Below, piece after piece: positions 8,445 through 17,086 of a stretch of 64,000 nt of DNA. The translations under genes were made by a program, and so were the position numbers. Origin of the DNA: Rhizobium grahamii CCGE 502. Lineage in GTDB: Bacteria > Pseudomonadota > Alphaproteobacteria > Rhizobiales > Rhizobiaceae. Every line of letters begins with the position of its first letter. The stretch's first letter is position 1. The stretch lies in assembly GCF_000298315.2 (NCBI RefSeq), contig NZ_AEYE02000024.1, positions 62,001 through 126,000 of the forward strand, in the 5' to 3' direction. The notes beneath the pieces are model-generated. The model did not search any database. It was not told the DNA's origin and saw nothing but the letters and a program-made list of their open reading frames with translations.

Positions 8445-9308
8445 TCAGATCATGATTTCGCCGCCGGTTACCGGAACGACAGCGCCCGTCATGTAGCTAC
8501 CGAGATCCGAGGCGAGGAGAACATAGGCTCCCGCCAGTTCAGCTGGCTGGCCTGCGCGCTTCAGAAGCGTCTGCTCACCAAATTTGGAAGCCTTCTCGGC
8601 CGGCATTGTCGAGGGGATTAGCGGGGTCCAAATCGGACCGGGCGCAACGGCGTTTACGCGTATTCCTTTTTCAGCCACCATTTCAGCCAGCGCCGCCGTA
8701 AAATTCGAGATTGCACCTTTGGTGGATGCGTAAGCGAGTAGCTGCGACGAGGGCTGCCTGGACTGGATGGATGTCGTGTTGATAATCGAACTTCCTTGCT
8801 CCATATGCGGAATGGCGGCCTTTGAAAGGAAAAACGGGGCGTAAATGTTGGTTCTGAATGTTTCATCCCACTCTTCGGGTGTGATATCCGCAATATCGGC
8901 GTAAGTCCTCTGGAAAGCCGCGTTGTTGACCAGAATGTCAATCCTCCCCAAATCGTGGATGGTACGATTGATAAGCTCCTGGCAATGCGTCTCCGACTTG
9001 ATGTCGCCGGCCATCAAGACAGCCTTGCGGCCCGCCTCTTTGACCCAATTCGCGGTGTCCTGCGCATCGTCATCTTCGTTCAAATAGGAAATCAGAACGT
9101 CTGCTCCTTCACGCGCAAATGCGATTGCCACGGCTTTTCCGATGCCGGAATCCGCACCGGTGATAAGAGCGACCTTTCCTTCAAGTCTACCAGACCCCTG
9201 GTACGCGTGCTCGCCATGATCCGGACGCGGTTGCATCGCGGCAGTGGAGCCCGGCGGCTTCTGCTGTTGTTCGGGAAACGGCGGTTTGGGTCGGCGGATG
9301 TCGGTCAT
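8445..9308 (-). CDS. SDR family oxidoreductase (YghA-like)
   Basis: NAD(P)-dependent short-chain dehydrogenase of 287 aa. It shows the cofactor motif TGADSGIGKA near residue 49, NNAA near 125, and the catalytic YASTK near 194. The proline-rich N-terminal extension (RRPKPPFPEQQQKPPG) is typical of the YghA/YdaD-like group often found among stress-induced genes. I chose the ATG at 9308 because GAGGA lies at proper distance and because the promoter-like site ends 32 bases upstream; an in-frame start at 9407 would lie before that promoter. Substrate unknown. Confidence 0.9.
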   Translation of the reverse strand: MTDIRRPKPPFPEQQQKPPGSTAAMQPRPDHGEHAYQGSGRLEGKVALITGADSGIGKAVAIAFAREGADVLISYLNEDDDAQDTANWVKEAGRKAVLMAGDIKSETHCQELINRTIHDLGRIDILVNNAAFQRTYADIADITPEEWDETFRTNIYAPFFLSKAAIPHMEQGSSIINTTSIQSRQPSSQLLAYASTKGAISNFTAALAEMVAEKGIRVNAVAPGPIWTPLIPSTMPAEKASKFGEQTLLKRAGQPAELAGAYVLLASDLGSYMTGAVVPVTGGEIMI

Positions 9309-9340
9309 GAAGCTATCCTCGATTAATTCTGCTGCAACTG

Positions 9341-9365
9341 AACCGACAAAAGAGGAAACAGTTCC
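9341..9365 (-). promoter_or_regulatory. EcfG/RpoE2-type stress promoter for SDR gene
   Basis: Minus strand GGAAC-N17-GTT (9365 to 9341), ending 32 bases before the ATG at 9308. It also argues against the longer reading frame of the SDR gene, whose first ATG lies upstream of this site. Confidence 0.65.
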
Positions 9366-9509
9366 CGCTGGCGTGCTTGACCTTGTCCACCGGTAGGGAA
9401 AGTGCATGCCATCGCGCGCGGCCGTGACCTTCCTATGGTCTCATCCGCGGACCCACTGTGGTGCAGGACGTCGGTTCCACAAGAGCGAGCCGGGCTGCCT
9501 CGTCTTGCT

Positions 9510-9534
9510 GGAACCAACGTCGACCAGAGAAGTT
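9510..9534 (+). promoter_or_regulatory. EcfG/RpoE2-type stress promoter for small protein gene
   Basis: Plus strand GGAAC-N17-GTT, with the GTT at 9532-9534, 34 bases before ATG 9569. The distance equals that of the other sites in this window. Confidence 0.55.
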
Positions 9535-9568
9535 CTTATGAACACCCACTTACATCAGGCCGTCATCG

Positions 9569-9814
9569 ATGTTCAGCAGGAAAATACTCGACGCATCCAT
9601 TAGCGATTTTGCCACCAGCCTCGCGGCAATGATCGATGATGAGCTGTACGCGACCATGGAACTGCTAGAGACAGAAAGCGAGTCTCCAAATGACGGGAAT
9701 GTTGACGAAATTCTGGCCAGAATAGCGTTAACGGAAAGTGAGATAGAGCGCCGCCATCCCGGCCAGCTCTTGCGCCCATACCTCGACTGGAAGGAGCGCA
9801 ATGTTGGTCCATGA
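9569..9814 (+). CDS. Small hypothetical protein (81 aa), stress-promoter linked
   Basis: I do not recognise the family. The product is acidic and helical (IDDELYATMELLETESESP ... ILARIALTESEIERRHP), soluble, without signal or membrane segment. The start is uncertain because only a weak AGG precedes ATG 9569; a GGAAC-N17-GTT site 34 bases upstream supports it. A competing short frame at 9538 (21 codons) would begin at the presumed transcription start and is less likely. Confidence 0.5.
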   Translation: MFSRKILDASISDFATSLAAMIDDELYATMELLETESESPNDGNVDEILARIALTESEIERRHPGQLLRPYLDWKERNVGP

Positions 9815-9930
9815 TATTAGCGGCTGTCTCGTCGCTTTCTAAAGGGTTGGCCACACGCCATACTTCGTCGCGTGAGATTTTTTATAAGATATGCGATCAG
9901 GCCAACCCAGATCGCAACATGATTTTCGAG

Positions 9931-9955
9931 GGAACTGTCTGCCGGCTTGGCCGTT
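9931..9955 (+). promoter_or_regulatory. EcfG/RpoE2-type stress promoter for csbD-like gene
   Basis: Plus strand GGAAC-N16-CGTT, an exact match to the full consensus, ending 32 bases before the GTG start at 9988. Confidence 0.75.
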
Positions 9956-9987
9956 TGTCTCGCAGTCCCAACCGAATGGAGAAAATT

Positions 9988-10191
9988 GTGGATTGGAATC
10001 GCGTAGAAGGAAACTGGAAGCAGGCCAAAGGCAAGGTCAAGGAACAGTGGGGAAAGCTCACGGATGATGACCTCGACCGAATTGCCGGCAAGCGCGACCA
10101 ACTCGAAGGCATTATCCAAGAACGCTACGGGCTCGAACGCGACCGCGCCCGCCAGGATATCGATGATTGGTATGGCAAGCAGACCTGGTGA
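9988..10191 (+). CDS. CsbD family stress protein
   Basis: Small (67 aa) hydrophilic general stress protein of unknown mechanism, related to Bacillus CsbD and E. coli YjbJ. The body is diagnostic: DWNRVEGNWKQAKGKVKEQW followed by LTDDDLDRIAGKRDQLEG. GTG 9988 is chosen because GGAGA sits 5-6 bases upstream and because the protein then starts with the usual MDWNRVEG; ATG 9976 lies on the ribosome site itself. A perfect stress-sigma promoter lies upstream and a strong hairpin downstream, so it is probably a single-gene unit. Confidence 0.93.
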   Translation: MDWNRVEGNWKQAKGKVKEQWGKLTDDDLDRIAGKRDQLEGIIQERYGLERDRARQDIDDWYGKQTW

Positions 10192-10198
10192 GGTCACT

Positions 10199-10224
10199 GC
10201 GGCCCGGGCACCAGCCCGGGCCGC
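10199..10224 (+). terminator. Hairpin after csbD-like gene
   Basis: Perfect 11-bp GC-rich stem (GCGGCCCGGGC / GCCCGGGCCGC) with 4-base loop ACCA, starting 8 bases past the stop codon. No T-run follows. It lies between convergent genes and could serve both. Confidence 0.65.
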
Positions 10225-10275
10225 CCTGCATGAAGGCCCTCGACAGAGATTTTGACTATCGATCCTCGCCTTTTC

Positions 10276-10470
10276 TCAATCCATCTTGAGAACGATAAGA
10301 ACGTGATCTCCATCGACATCTGTGACGACATCTCCGTCCTGGGTGACAAACTGCGTATCGTCGTGGTGCTCGAAGTCCGGCAAAATCTTCTGTGTCGAGC
10401 GCATTTGTTCGATGGCGATCCGCAAATTTTCGGCCCGGATACTGTAAGGCAAGCGTTGACGATTGGGCAC
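10276..10470 (-). CDS. Small hypothetical protein (64 aa)
   Basis: Unrecognised small soluble protein. The start is GTG 10470, set by a perfect AGGAGG seven bases upstream; the longer frame from 10509 has no such site. Its sequence is protein-like (PYSIRAENLRIAIEQMRSTQ, then an acidic C-terminal half ending VDGDHVLIVLKMD). It converges on the CsbD gene and is divergent from the BrkB gene. Confidence 0.6.
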   Translation of the reverse strand: MPNRQRLPYSIRAENLRIAIEQMRSTQKILPDFEHHDDTQFVTQDGDVVTDVDGDHVLIVLKMD

Positions 10471-10785
10471 CGGATGACCTCCTAAGGCGATCCAGAAATA
10501 ATTAAGCAAGCCAGTTCGGTTGCAATCCCTTCAATGTGAGTAAACAAGGCAAACAGGGAGAACCTTTGGGCGTACCTCTCTGGCTTTTGGTCTTATGTCA
10601 CTCAAATTGCTTAGATGAAACCTCGAGGTCAGGAATCTGGTAGAGGGCAGCCCGAGGATCTGCAAGCGTCGGAAAATTTTATCACCTCTCTGCCGCTGAT
10701 TTCGTCCATTGTCTATCGACATTGCCCGTCAGATGCATCCTTCCGGCGCCGGCCGCGTTATGGGAAGATCGTCGGAGTGAAGACC
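10471..10785. other. Intergenic region between divergent small gene and BrkB gene
   Basis: 315 bases with no supported gene. It must hold the promoters of both flanking divergent genes. I found no GGAAC-type stress site and no convincing palindrome here. An in-frame extension of the BrkB gene back to 10615 lacks a ribosome site. Confidence 0.5.
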
Positions 10786-11871
10786 ATGAGACAACCAATC
10801 CTGAGCAAATCGGGCAACCCGATAACAGCAAGCCTGTTTGCGCTGGCAGCCGGCGCTGTTTTGTTGAGAGCTTTTGCCGAACGCAAGGACCCAGAACCTT
10901 CAAGTCCATCGCAGCATGATTCGATGGACGAGCGGGGGCGCAAGGCGGTCGTTCCGGAGGCGATTCCCAAAAAGGGATTGCGCGACGTGTTCTGGCGGGT
11001 TGTGGGCAAGATATCCAGCCACCGTATAACCCTTATTGCAGCAGGGGTATCGTTCTACCTGCTCCTCGCGATCTTTCCGGCACTTGGTGCAGTCGTGTCA
11101 TTATACGGACTTGCCGCAGACCCGAGCACAATATCCGACCACCTGAGAGAGCTTTCCTGGGTACTCCCGCCTGGAGCCTTTGACCTCATTGCGGAGCAGG
11201 TCAAGAGCATCGTACAGCGCGGAACAAGCACGCTCGGATTAGCCTTCTTTATTGGCTTGGCCATCGCGCTATGGAGCACACATAACGGTACACTTGCCGT
11301 GTTCGACGCAATGAACGTGGCTTACGAAGAGAAGGAAAAGCGTGGTCTTGTCAGGCTTAACCTCGTTGCACTTTGCTTCACGCTGTGCGCTGTCATTGGG
11401 GCCCTGCTTATGATTTTTCTCGTTGCTGTTATGCCGCTGATTTTGACCTTCGTGTGGATAGATGCATTCAAGGAGCAAATCGTATTGCTGATGCGATGGC
11501 CCGTGCTGTTGCTTGTCGTCATTGCTGCATCAACCGCAATTTACAGGTTTGGTCCAAGCCGTGAGCCTGCCCGAGTGAGATGGATGACATGGGGAGCCGC
11601 CTTCACAGCTATCGGCTGGTTCATCATGTCAGCAGCGTTCGCATTCTATCTAAACCGCTTCGCAGATTACAGCGCCACCTACGGCACATTGGGCGCCCTC
11701 ATAGGCTTCCTCATGTGGATGTGGTTGTCCGTTGTCATCTTGATCCTGGGAGCGGCATTGAACGCCGAGCTTGAGCACCAGACCGAAATTGACACGACGA
11801 CGGGACGACCCTTGCCAATGGGTGCACGTGGAGCTTATGTCGCTGATACTGTCGGCGAGGAGGCCGAGTAA
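10786..11871 (+). CDS. YihY/BrkB family inner-membrane protein
   Basis: Polytopic membrane protein of 361 aa with about six transmembrane segments in the YihY/UPF0761 domain (ITLIAAGVSFYLLLAIFPAL ... YGTLGALIGFLMWMWLSVVI, LGAALNAELEHQ). An extra hydrophobic stretch near the N-terminus (SLFALAAGAVLLRAF) precedes a charged linker. Function of the family is unresolved; it was once confused with RNase BN, and roles in envelope transport are proposed. ATG 10786 has GGAG eight bases upstream. Confidence 0.88.
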   Translation: MRQPILSKSGNPITASLFALAAGAVLLRAFAERKDPEPSSPSQHDSMDERGRKAVVPEAIPKKGLRDVFWRVVGKISSHRITLIAAGVSFYLLLAIFPALGAVVSLYGLAADPSTISDHLRELSWVLPPGAFDLIAEQVKSIVQRGTSTLGLAFFIGLAIALWSTHNGTLAVFDAMNVAYEEKEKRGLVRLNLVALCFTLCAVIGALLMIFLVAVMPLILTFVWIDAFKEQIVLLMRWPVLLLVVIAASTAIYRFGPSREPARVRWMTWGAAFTAIGWFIMSAAFAFYLNRFADYSATYGTLGALIGFLMWMWLSVVILILGAALNAELEHQTEIDTTTGRPLPMGARGAYVADTVGEEAE

Positions 11872-11996
11872 TGGGCTGAATGAACGGACCCCGGTTCCAT
11901 TGATTTGAACTCCAATCGAAAGATGACTGCGGCTTGAAAGGGAGCGGCAGCGAAACTTTTGGTTTCTGGACGATCTTTTTTGCAGTTGCGCTTGGT

Positions 11997-12015
11997 TCGC
12001 GTGTCAAACACGCGA
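11997..12015. promoter_or_regulatory. Hairpin/palindrome upstream of first SyrB-like gene
   Basis: TCGCGTG / CACGCGA, 7 bp around TCAAA, 76 bases before the ATG at 12091. It may be an operator or the terminator of the BrkB gene. Confidence 0.35.
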
Positions 12016-12090
12016 TCTAGCGGTAGCGCAGATGTTGACTCCGTGTCTCGCTCGGTTGAAAAGACTCTTGGCTATAGAGGGAGATAACTG

Positions 12091-12525
12091 ATGGCTGACG
12101 AGAATAACACAGGGTCGCCGAGCGATGGCGGAACCACCGCTGCTCCTACAGACGTTGCGCCGCAGAAGAAGCAGCGCGGACCGCGCAAGAAGGCGGCCAT
12201 CGAGGTGACCGGTGCAGCAACGCCGCTTGCGAAGTCGCCGAAGGGCACGCGCAGGAAGCGCGGCGAGCAAGTTGGCGAAGCAAAGCCGGCTTCTGTTGAA
12301 ACGTCCGTCGCGGCCAAGGACAAGAGCGGAGCCGCCGTTAAGGGTCCGCGCAAGTACGGCTCCGCAAAGCAGGGTCGGCAGCCAGGCACGGTAAGCGCTT
12401 CGGCGAGCGACGAGTTCGCCGACCTCATCCAGCTCGAGGAAGAAAATAAGAAGCTTCGCAAGTCACTTGCCGAAAAGCTGCGTTCTGAAAACGCCGATCT
12501 TCGCAAGCGTCTTGGTCTTAACTGA
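12091..12525 (+). CDS. SyrB-like protein, copy 1 (closest to SyrB)
   Basis: 144 aa, basic and low-complexity in the first 100 residues, ending in a strong heptad helix (DEFADLIQLEEENKKLRKSL followed by AEKLRSENADLRKRLGL). Both the N-terminal MADENNTG and this tail recall SyrB of Sinorhizobium, a repressor-type regulator acting on syrM and so on symbiotic exopolysaccharide and nod genes. The helix-turn-helix-like middle that I remember in SyrB (RYSE ... ISEQTYYQWK) is not present here; a Lys/Arg/Ala-rich linker stands in its place. A role as a DNA- or protein-binding regulator is plausible, not shown. It is the first of three related tandem genes. Confidence 0.7.
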   Translation: MADENNTGSPSDGGTTAAPTDVAPQKKQRGPRKKAAIEVTGAATPLAKSPKGTRRKRGEQVGEAKPASVETSVAAKDKSGAAVKGPRKYGSAKQGRQPGTVSASASDEFADLIQLEEENKKLRKSLAEKLRSENADLRKRLGLN

Positions 12526-12587
12526 TCTGAGCGCTCCGCGAGGCTCAGTACAAGAGGCCCTTTATGTTGCCGGTAGAACAGAAGTAA

Positions 12588-12609
12588 CCGGGCCCGTTCA
12601 AGGGCCCGG
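12588..12609 (+). terminator. Hairpin between SyrB-like genes 1 and 2
   Basis: Perfect 8-bp stem CCGGGCCC / GGGCCCGG with a 6-base loop, 63 bases past the stop of the first gene and 50 before the next start. No T-run. It may attenuate or separate expression of the two genes. Confidence 0.45.
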
Positions 12610-12660
12610 AAGTAGAAAGCTGCGGCAACGTCGTGGGACGCGGCCGGCTCGAGGAGCATT

Positions 12661-13236
12661 ATGAAATCCCCCTGGAAATTCTTGACACAACTGGGGTCGC
12701 GAAAGCGGCGGGCGGACCCCGATGAGAGTCCTGTCGGTGGTCATGCCAGCGAAGATACGCGGGCAACCGAAGCGTCGGAAGAATTTCTGACTCCTGACGA
12801 GACACAGGCAAGCCCGGTCGATAGCGATATTGCACCGGGCGCGACCGCCGCGGGCGTCGCGGCTGCGGACCAAGTCGCGGACGAGCCCGCCGAATTGTCG
12901 GTGGACGCCGAAGAGAACGATCAGCGTAAGATTGGTAGCCACGATGGCCCAATCGTTGAAATGTCAGACTCAAAACCGGAAAGCGACAAGAGGAAGAGAC
13001 AGGCGGCTGTTCCGCAGCAGCCCCGGAAGCCCAGGAAAAACCACTCAAGTGAAGTTGCTCAATCTAGCGCCGCATCGGAAAGAGCTCGACCTGAGCCGCT
13101 GTCGTTGTCGTTTGCGATTGTTGACGATAAAATCACCGAGCTGGACCAGGAGATCAAGCATCTAAGGATCGAATTGGCTCAAAGGCTGCGTTTGCAGAAC
13201 GATCAGCTTCGGAAGATGCTGAAGCGATTCGATTGA
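12661..13236 (+). CDS. SyrB-like coiled-coil tail protein, copy 2
   Basis: 191 aa. Residues 1-150 are acidic/charged and probably disordered; the last 40 form a heptad helix (ITELDQEIKHLRIELAQRLR then LQNDQLRKMLKRFD) of the same design as the SyrB-like neighbour. GAGGAG lies five bases before the ATG. No DNA-binding motif is visible, so it might pair with the first protein through the coiled coil. Only the C-terminal resemblance and position tie it to SyrB. Confidence 0.6.
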   Translation: MKSPWKFLTQLGSRKRRADPDESPVGGHASEDTRATEASEEFLTPDETQASPVDSDIAPGATAAGVAAADQVADEPAELSVDAEENDQRKIGSHDGPIVEMSDSKPESDKRKRQAAVPQQPRKPRKNHSSEVAQSSAASERARPEPLSLSFAIVDDKITELDQEIKHLRIELAQRLRLQNDQLRKMLKRFD

Positions 13237-13258
13237 CCTCATTCTAAAGTGAACAAAT

Positions 13259-13789
13259 ATGAAACCACAACAGCGCAAATTCGTCGTCGAATTCAAATCG
13301 ACGCGTCGCCGTCCAAAAGGTCAGGCGAAGTCAATCTGGGGCAACACCGATTTCAAAGCCATCGTGCGTGAGACGCAAGCAGATGCTCCGCACCTGTTCG
13401 GGCCAGTCGATCCGTCGCCGCAATCAGGACCGGAGCGAGAGCATCATCTACCGGCCAGCTTGGCACCAGCCGAGGCTGCCGCCCCGGACCATGATCTGAC
13501 GCAATTCAAACAGTCTGATGTGCCAGCTGAAGCAGCACCTCAGTTTGAACGGGATGCGGCGAAGCCGGTGGTGCGATCGTCAAGACCGCCACGTGAGCAA
13601 CCCAAATTGCGCCACCGTCCAGTGCGTAGGGCAAGCACCGATTTTCGCGAGACGCCGACGATGGCTCAGCCAGGTCAGTCCGACGACCTAATCGCGCTCG
13701 AAGACGAAAACAGAAGGTTGAAAGCGTTGATGGCGGAATATCTGCGCCAGCAAAACTCAGCGCTTCGGGATATGCTGCTGCGTTTCTGA
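13259..13789 (+). CDS. SyrB-like coiled-coil tail protein, copy 3
   Basis: 176 aa. The first 40 residues are basic (RKFVVEFKSTRRRPKGQ, KSIWGN), the middle is proline/alanine-rich, and the last 35 residues are a heptad helix (DDLIALEDENRRLKALMAEY then LRQQNSALRDMLLRF). It follows copy 2 by 22 bases, so the two are probably co-transcribed; the ribosome site is weak. Function unknown; see copies 1 and 2. Confidence 0.6.
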   Translation: MKPQQRKFVVEFKSTRRRPKGQAKSIWGNTDFKAIVRETQADAPHLFGPVDPSPQSGPEREHHLPASLAPAEAAAPDHDLTQFKQSDVPAEAAPQFERDAAKPVVRSSRPPREQPKLRHRPVRRASTDFRETPTMAQPGQSDDLIALEDENRRLKALMAEYLRQQNSALRDMLLRF

Positions 13790-13826
13790 GAGAGTCATGA
13801 GACTGCCTCGATCGGCGACGTTGTGA

Positions 13827-13852
13827 CGGGAGGGGGTTGAGCTTACCTCCCG
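13827..13852 (+). terminator. Stem-loop after SyrB-like array
   Basis: CGGGAGG / CCTCCCG, 7 bp with a 12-base loop, 38 bases past the last stop codon. No T-run. Likely end of the three-gene unit. Confidence 0.4.
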
Positions 13853-14914
13853 GACACGAAGGACCACGGTCGTACAATTGTTGGTCCGGGGTATCTGTAG
13901 CAACCGGGTTATGCCGTCCCAAGCGGGCTTCCTGCCATTCAAGGTCCGATCGAATCCGGCCGCGCTTTCGTCAACCGCACGCTGTCAGCGAAGCGTGACC
14001 AGCGGCGGATGGCTATGCGGACCTGTAGTCGAGGCGAGATTCTGAAAACGCTGGTCGAGCAGAAATCTTCTCAGAACCATCGGGCAGGCTGTTGTTAAGC
14101 AGGCCAACAAAGGCGTCGCGGGGCACCACGGTTAGTCTCCGGCGTCGTCTCCAAGACGAGGGTGCGACCGGGAGAGGCGCAGATAGCTGGCCCGTACTCA
14201 AAGTAGGACCTGCGCCCGCTCCCAAGCTACGGATCCAAGCTTTCTTTCGTTTCCGTCGAAATCCTGAAACACGGTCGTTCGTTGGATTGGGCTAAACTTC
14301 ATTCCCACGCACCCGCTGTCTAACGGGTCGATCAACGATGTCATTAGTCGTGCTCGGGGCCGCCGTGGAAACAGATGCTCGAATTTGGCTCGGCCTCGAG
14401 GACGACTCCAATATTCACGAGGCCCCAAAGCGATGGTTTTCAGTGTCCTCGAACACCCAAGCGTCTCGCAAAGTGACGTTCGACTGAGGGGCAAGTTTTC
14501 TCTGAGTGACGCCGTATTCTGTCCTTCACTGCTTCATCCGGTCGTTAATGACGTCGCGGGAGAGGAGTATCAGCAGGCGCCTCCCGCGGCATCCAGCGGC
14601 AAGCTTCGCCATGGATGTGGTGCGCAAAAGACTTGCTTTTTATTCTGCGGCCCGTAAGATAGCCCGGTTTCATTTCTTGTATAGAAGCGCTCCCTCATCA
14701 CAGCACTGCAATAGAACGTGACCTTTATTTCTTTTTTTATTGCTGGACGGTCTTTAACAGCGTTGTTATGTTGCCCTGCACAATAGAGACGAGGGCAAGC
14801 TTCATCGCACAACGTTAATCGCTCTTTTGTTGCATTTGCTATTGGGGCCTCTGTTCGGTGTTGCCCAGTCAAATCGTTGGCTGCACCGCGCAAGGTTGTA
14901 AACGGGAGCGTTCG
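13853..14914. other. Long intergenic stretch, no supported gene
   Basis: About 1.06 kb. The open frames here (for example 14198-14494 minus and 14385-14657 plus) overlap each other, lack good ribosome sites and give compositions I cannot tie to any family. No transposase fragment, tRNA or tandem repeat was recognised. The part from 14640 is AT-rich with a T-tract near 14730 and probably contains the methyltransferase promoter. It may be decayed DNA between the regulatory array and the polysaccharide locus. Confidence 0.5.
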
Positions 14915-15607
14915 GTGGAGCAGATCTACATTTCAAATGAGTACGCCGATTTGAACCCAACATGGCACGAAGAAGATTCGCCATGGAAAGCTGCGCAAAT
15001 CTCCAAGATCATCGACAAGAACAAGATCAGCTTTTCCAGTCTCTGCGAAGTGGGTTGCGGCACCGGCGAGATCCTGCTCAATCTGGCGCGAACTTACCCC
15101 CACGCAAAATTTGATGGGTATGAGGTCGCTCCCCATGCCTACCAGAGGGCTAGCAGGAAAACGACAGACAATGTTTCCTTCCATCTGAAGGACGTTCTCA
15201 AGGAACCGGACGTCCAATATGACGTACTTGTCATTGCCGACGTGATCGAACACGTGGAGGACTATCTTTCCTTCATCAAGGGGCTGCGTAGGCTTGCACG
15301 CTACAAGATCTTCCACATTCCCCTTGATCTGTCGGTTCAGTCTGTCCTGAGAGGTTGGCCAATTACAAACCTTCGCAAGAACGTCGGCCATCTCCATTAT
15401 TTCTTTAAGGATACGGCCCTCGCCAGCCTCACGGATTGCGGCTATACGATTGTCGACCATGCCTATACCGCCAGCCGGATCGAGCTGCCGAAACAGGCCT
15501 TGAGCAGCAAGCTGATGAGTCTGCCAAGAAAGCTCTTATTCCCCCTTAACCCCGATCTTGCGGTCAGGGTCCTTGGCGGCTACTCATTGCTTGTCCTGGC
15601 AGAATAG
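14915..15607 (+). CDS. Class I SAM-dependent methyltransferase
   Basis: Predicted methyltransferase of 230 aa at the edge of the polysaccharide locus; it could methylate a sugar or lipid-linked intermediate. The SAM-binding motif is CEVGCGTGEILLNLA near residue 45, followed by the acidic loop GYEVAP and VLVIADVIEHVEDY. GTG 14915 is preceded by GGGAG at six bases and gives a natural start; upstream in-frame codons lack this. It converges on the ManC gene with only 15 bases between stops. Confidence 0.85.
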   Translation: MEQIYISNEYADLNPTWHEEDSPWKAAQISKIIDKNKISFSSLCEVGCGTGEILLNLARTYPHAKFDGYEVAPHAYQRASRKTTDNVSFHLKDVLKEPDVQYDVLVIADVIEHVEDYLSFIKGLRRLARYKIFHIPLDLSVQSVLRGWPITNLRKNVGHLHYFFKDTALASLTDCGYTIVDHAYTASRIELPKQALSSKLMSLPRKLLFPLNPDLAVRVLGGYSLLVLAE

Positions 15608-15622
15608 GATCGTCGGCGCGGA

Positions 15623-17050
15623 TCAGCTGCGGCCGAACTCGTCGACGATACGGATGATATCGTCTTCCCCGAGATAGGATCCGGTTTGCACCTCGATCAG
15701 CTCGAGCATGATCTTGCCTGGGTTGGCCAGGCGATGGATTTCGCCGAGCGGGATGTAGACGGATTCGTTCTCTCTCAGCATCTGCACGTTCTCGCCGATG
15801 GTCACCTCGGCCGTGCCCTTGACGACGATCCAATGCTCGGAACGGTGATGATGCTTCTGCAGCGACAGTTTCTTGCCCGGCGTGACGAAGATGCGCTTCA
15901 CCTGGAAGCGGTCGCCGTTTAGCACTGAGGTATAGCCGCCCCAGGGCCGGTAAGAGGTGGGGTGGGTCTCGGTCAGCTGCGATGTCGTGGGGGCGGCGGC
16001 GAGCATCTTCACGAGGTTTCCGACGTCCTGGCTGTCTTGCAACCGCCCGACATAGACGGCGTCCTCGCTGGCGATGACCGCGATATCGTCCATGCCCTGG
16101 ACGGCGAGGTGGACGCCATGCGTCATGATAAGCGAGTTCTTGGTGTTGACGACCGTCGTATTGCCGGCTGCCACATTGCCATATTCGTCGCGGCTACCAC
16201 TCTTCCAGACGGAATCCCAGCTGCCGAGATCGGACCACTTGAACGGCGAAGGGACGACGGCGGCGTTGCTCGTCTTCTCCATGATCGCGTAGTCGATCGA
16301 GATGTTCGGGGCAGCGGAGAATGCTGCCTTGTCGAGGCGGGTGAAATCGAGGTCGGCCTTAGCGTTTGCAACGGCTTCGCTCCCCGCCTTGATCGTTTCG
16401 GGAGCATGAGTGCGCAATTCATCGAGTAAAATCGAGACCGAGAACATGAACATCCCCGAGTTCCAGTAGAAGCCGCCCGTCGCCACCATGTCCTCTGCCT
16501 TGTTGAGAGGCGGCTTTTCGATGAAGCGCGCCACCACACGGGCGCCGGTCGTCAACGTTTCTCCACCCTCGATATAGCCGTAGCCGGTTGCCGGTTCGGT
16601 CGGCTGAATCCCGAAGGTCACCAACTTGCCCTGGGCGGCTGTGGCCGCGGCAATGCGAACGCAGTCGAAATAGGTGTCGTCGGCAACGATTTCGTAGTCG
16701 GAGCCGAGCACGTGAATAATGGTGTCCTCGTCAAAGCGGTCGCGTACCAGCATGGCCGCGGCGGCGACCGCGGCGGCGGTATTGCGGGCAACCGGTTCGA
16801 GGAGGATGGCGGCGAGGTCGATATCCAGCTCACGCGCCTGCTCTGCGACGAGAAAGCGGAATTCCTCGTTGGTAAGAACGACAGGTGCGTCGTAAAGCGC
16901 AGGATCGGAAACGCGCAGCAGCGTTTCCTGAAACAATGTCTTGTCGCCGACAAACTGAATGAACTGTTTTGGAGCTGCAGCACGAGACAGGGGCCAGAGG
17001 CGAGTGCCCTTGCCACCAGCCATTATTACGGGAACGATCTTCTGTGTCAT
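15623..17050 (-). CDS. manC: Mannose-1-phosphate guanylyltransferase / mannose-6-phosphate isomerase
   Basis: Bifunctional type II enzyme (475 aa) that makes GDP-mannose from mannose-1-phosphate and interconverts fructose- and mannose-6-phosphate. The pyrophosphorylase motif is at the N-terminus (IMAGGKGTRLWPLSR, with the substrate motif near FIEKPP), and the C-terminal cupin isomerase carries QKHHHRSEHW and a YIPLGEIHRL segment. ATG 17050 has GAGGA eight bases upstream and begins right before the nucleotide-binding motif. It lies 36 bases after the ManB gene, as an operon. Also known as NoeJ in nod clusters; here the context is exopolysaccharide. Confidence 0.93.
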   Translation of the reverse strand: MTQKIVPVIMAGGKGTRLWPLSRAAAPKQFIQFVGDKTLFQETLLRVSDPALYDAPVVLTNEEFRFLVAEQARELDIDLAAILLEPVARNTAAAVAAAAMLVRDRFDEDTIIHVLGSDYEIVADDTYFDCVRIAAATAAQGKLVTFGIQPTEPATGYGYIEGGETLTTGARVVARFIEKPPLNKAEDMVATGGFYWNSGMFMFSVSILLDELRTHAPETIKAGSEAVANAKADLDFTRLDKAAFSAAPNISIDYAIMEKTSNAAVVPSPFKWSDLGSWDSVWKSGSRDEYGNVAAGNTTVVNTKNSLIMTHGVHLAVQGMDDIAVIASEDAVYVGRLQDSQDVGNLVKMLAAAPTTSQLTETHPTSYRPWGGYTSVLNGDRFQVKRIFVTPGKKLSLQKHHHRSEHWIVVKGTAEVTIGENVQMLRENESVYIPLGEIHRLANPGKIMLELIEVQTGSYLGEDDIIRIVDEFGRS

Positions 17051-17086
17051 TTGATATGTCCTCGAGTACGATTTGTGCTTCGCCAA

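Noticed and set aside
9538-9603. 21-codon frame (MNTHLHQ...) and a possible frameshift joining it to the 9569 gene
   Set aside because: Its ATG lies at the presumed transcription start of the stress promoter, so it would be leaderless; the 9569 frame has the standard promoter distance.
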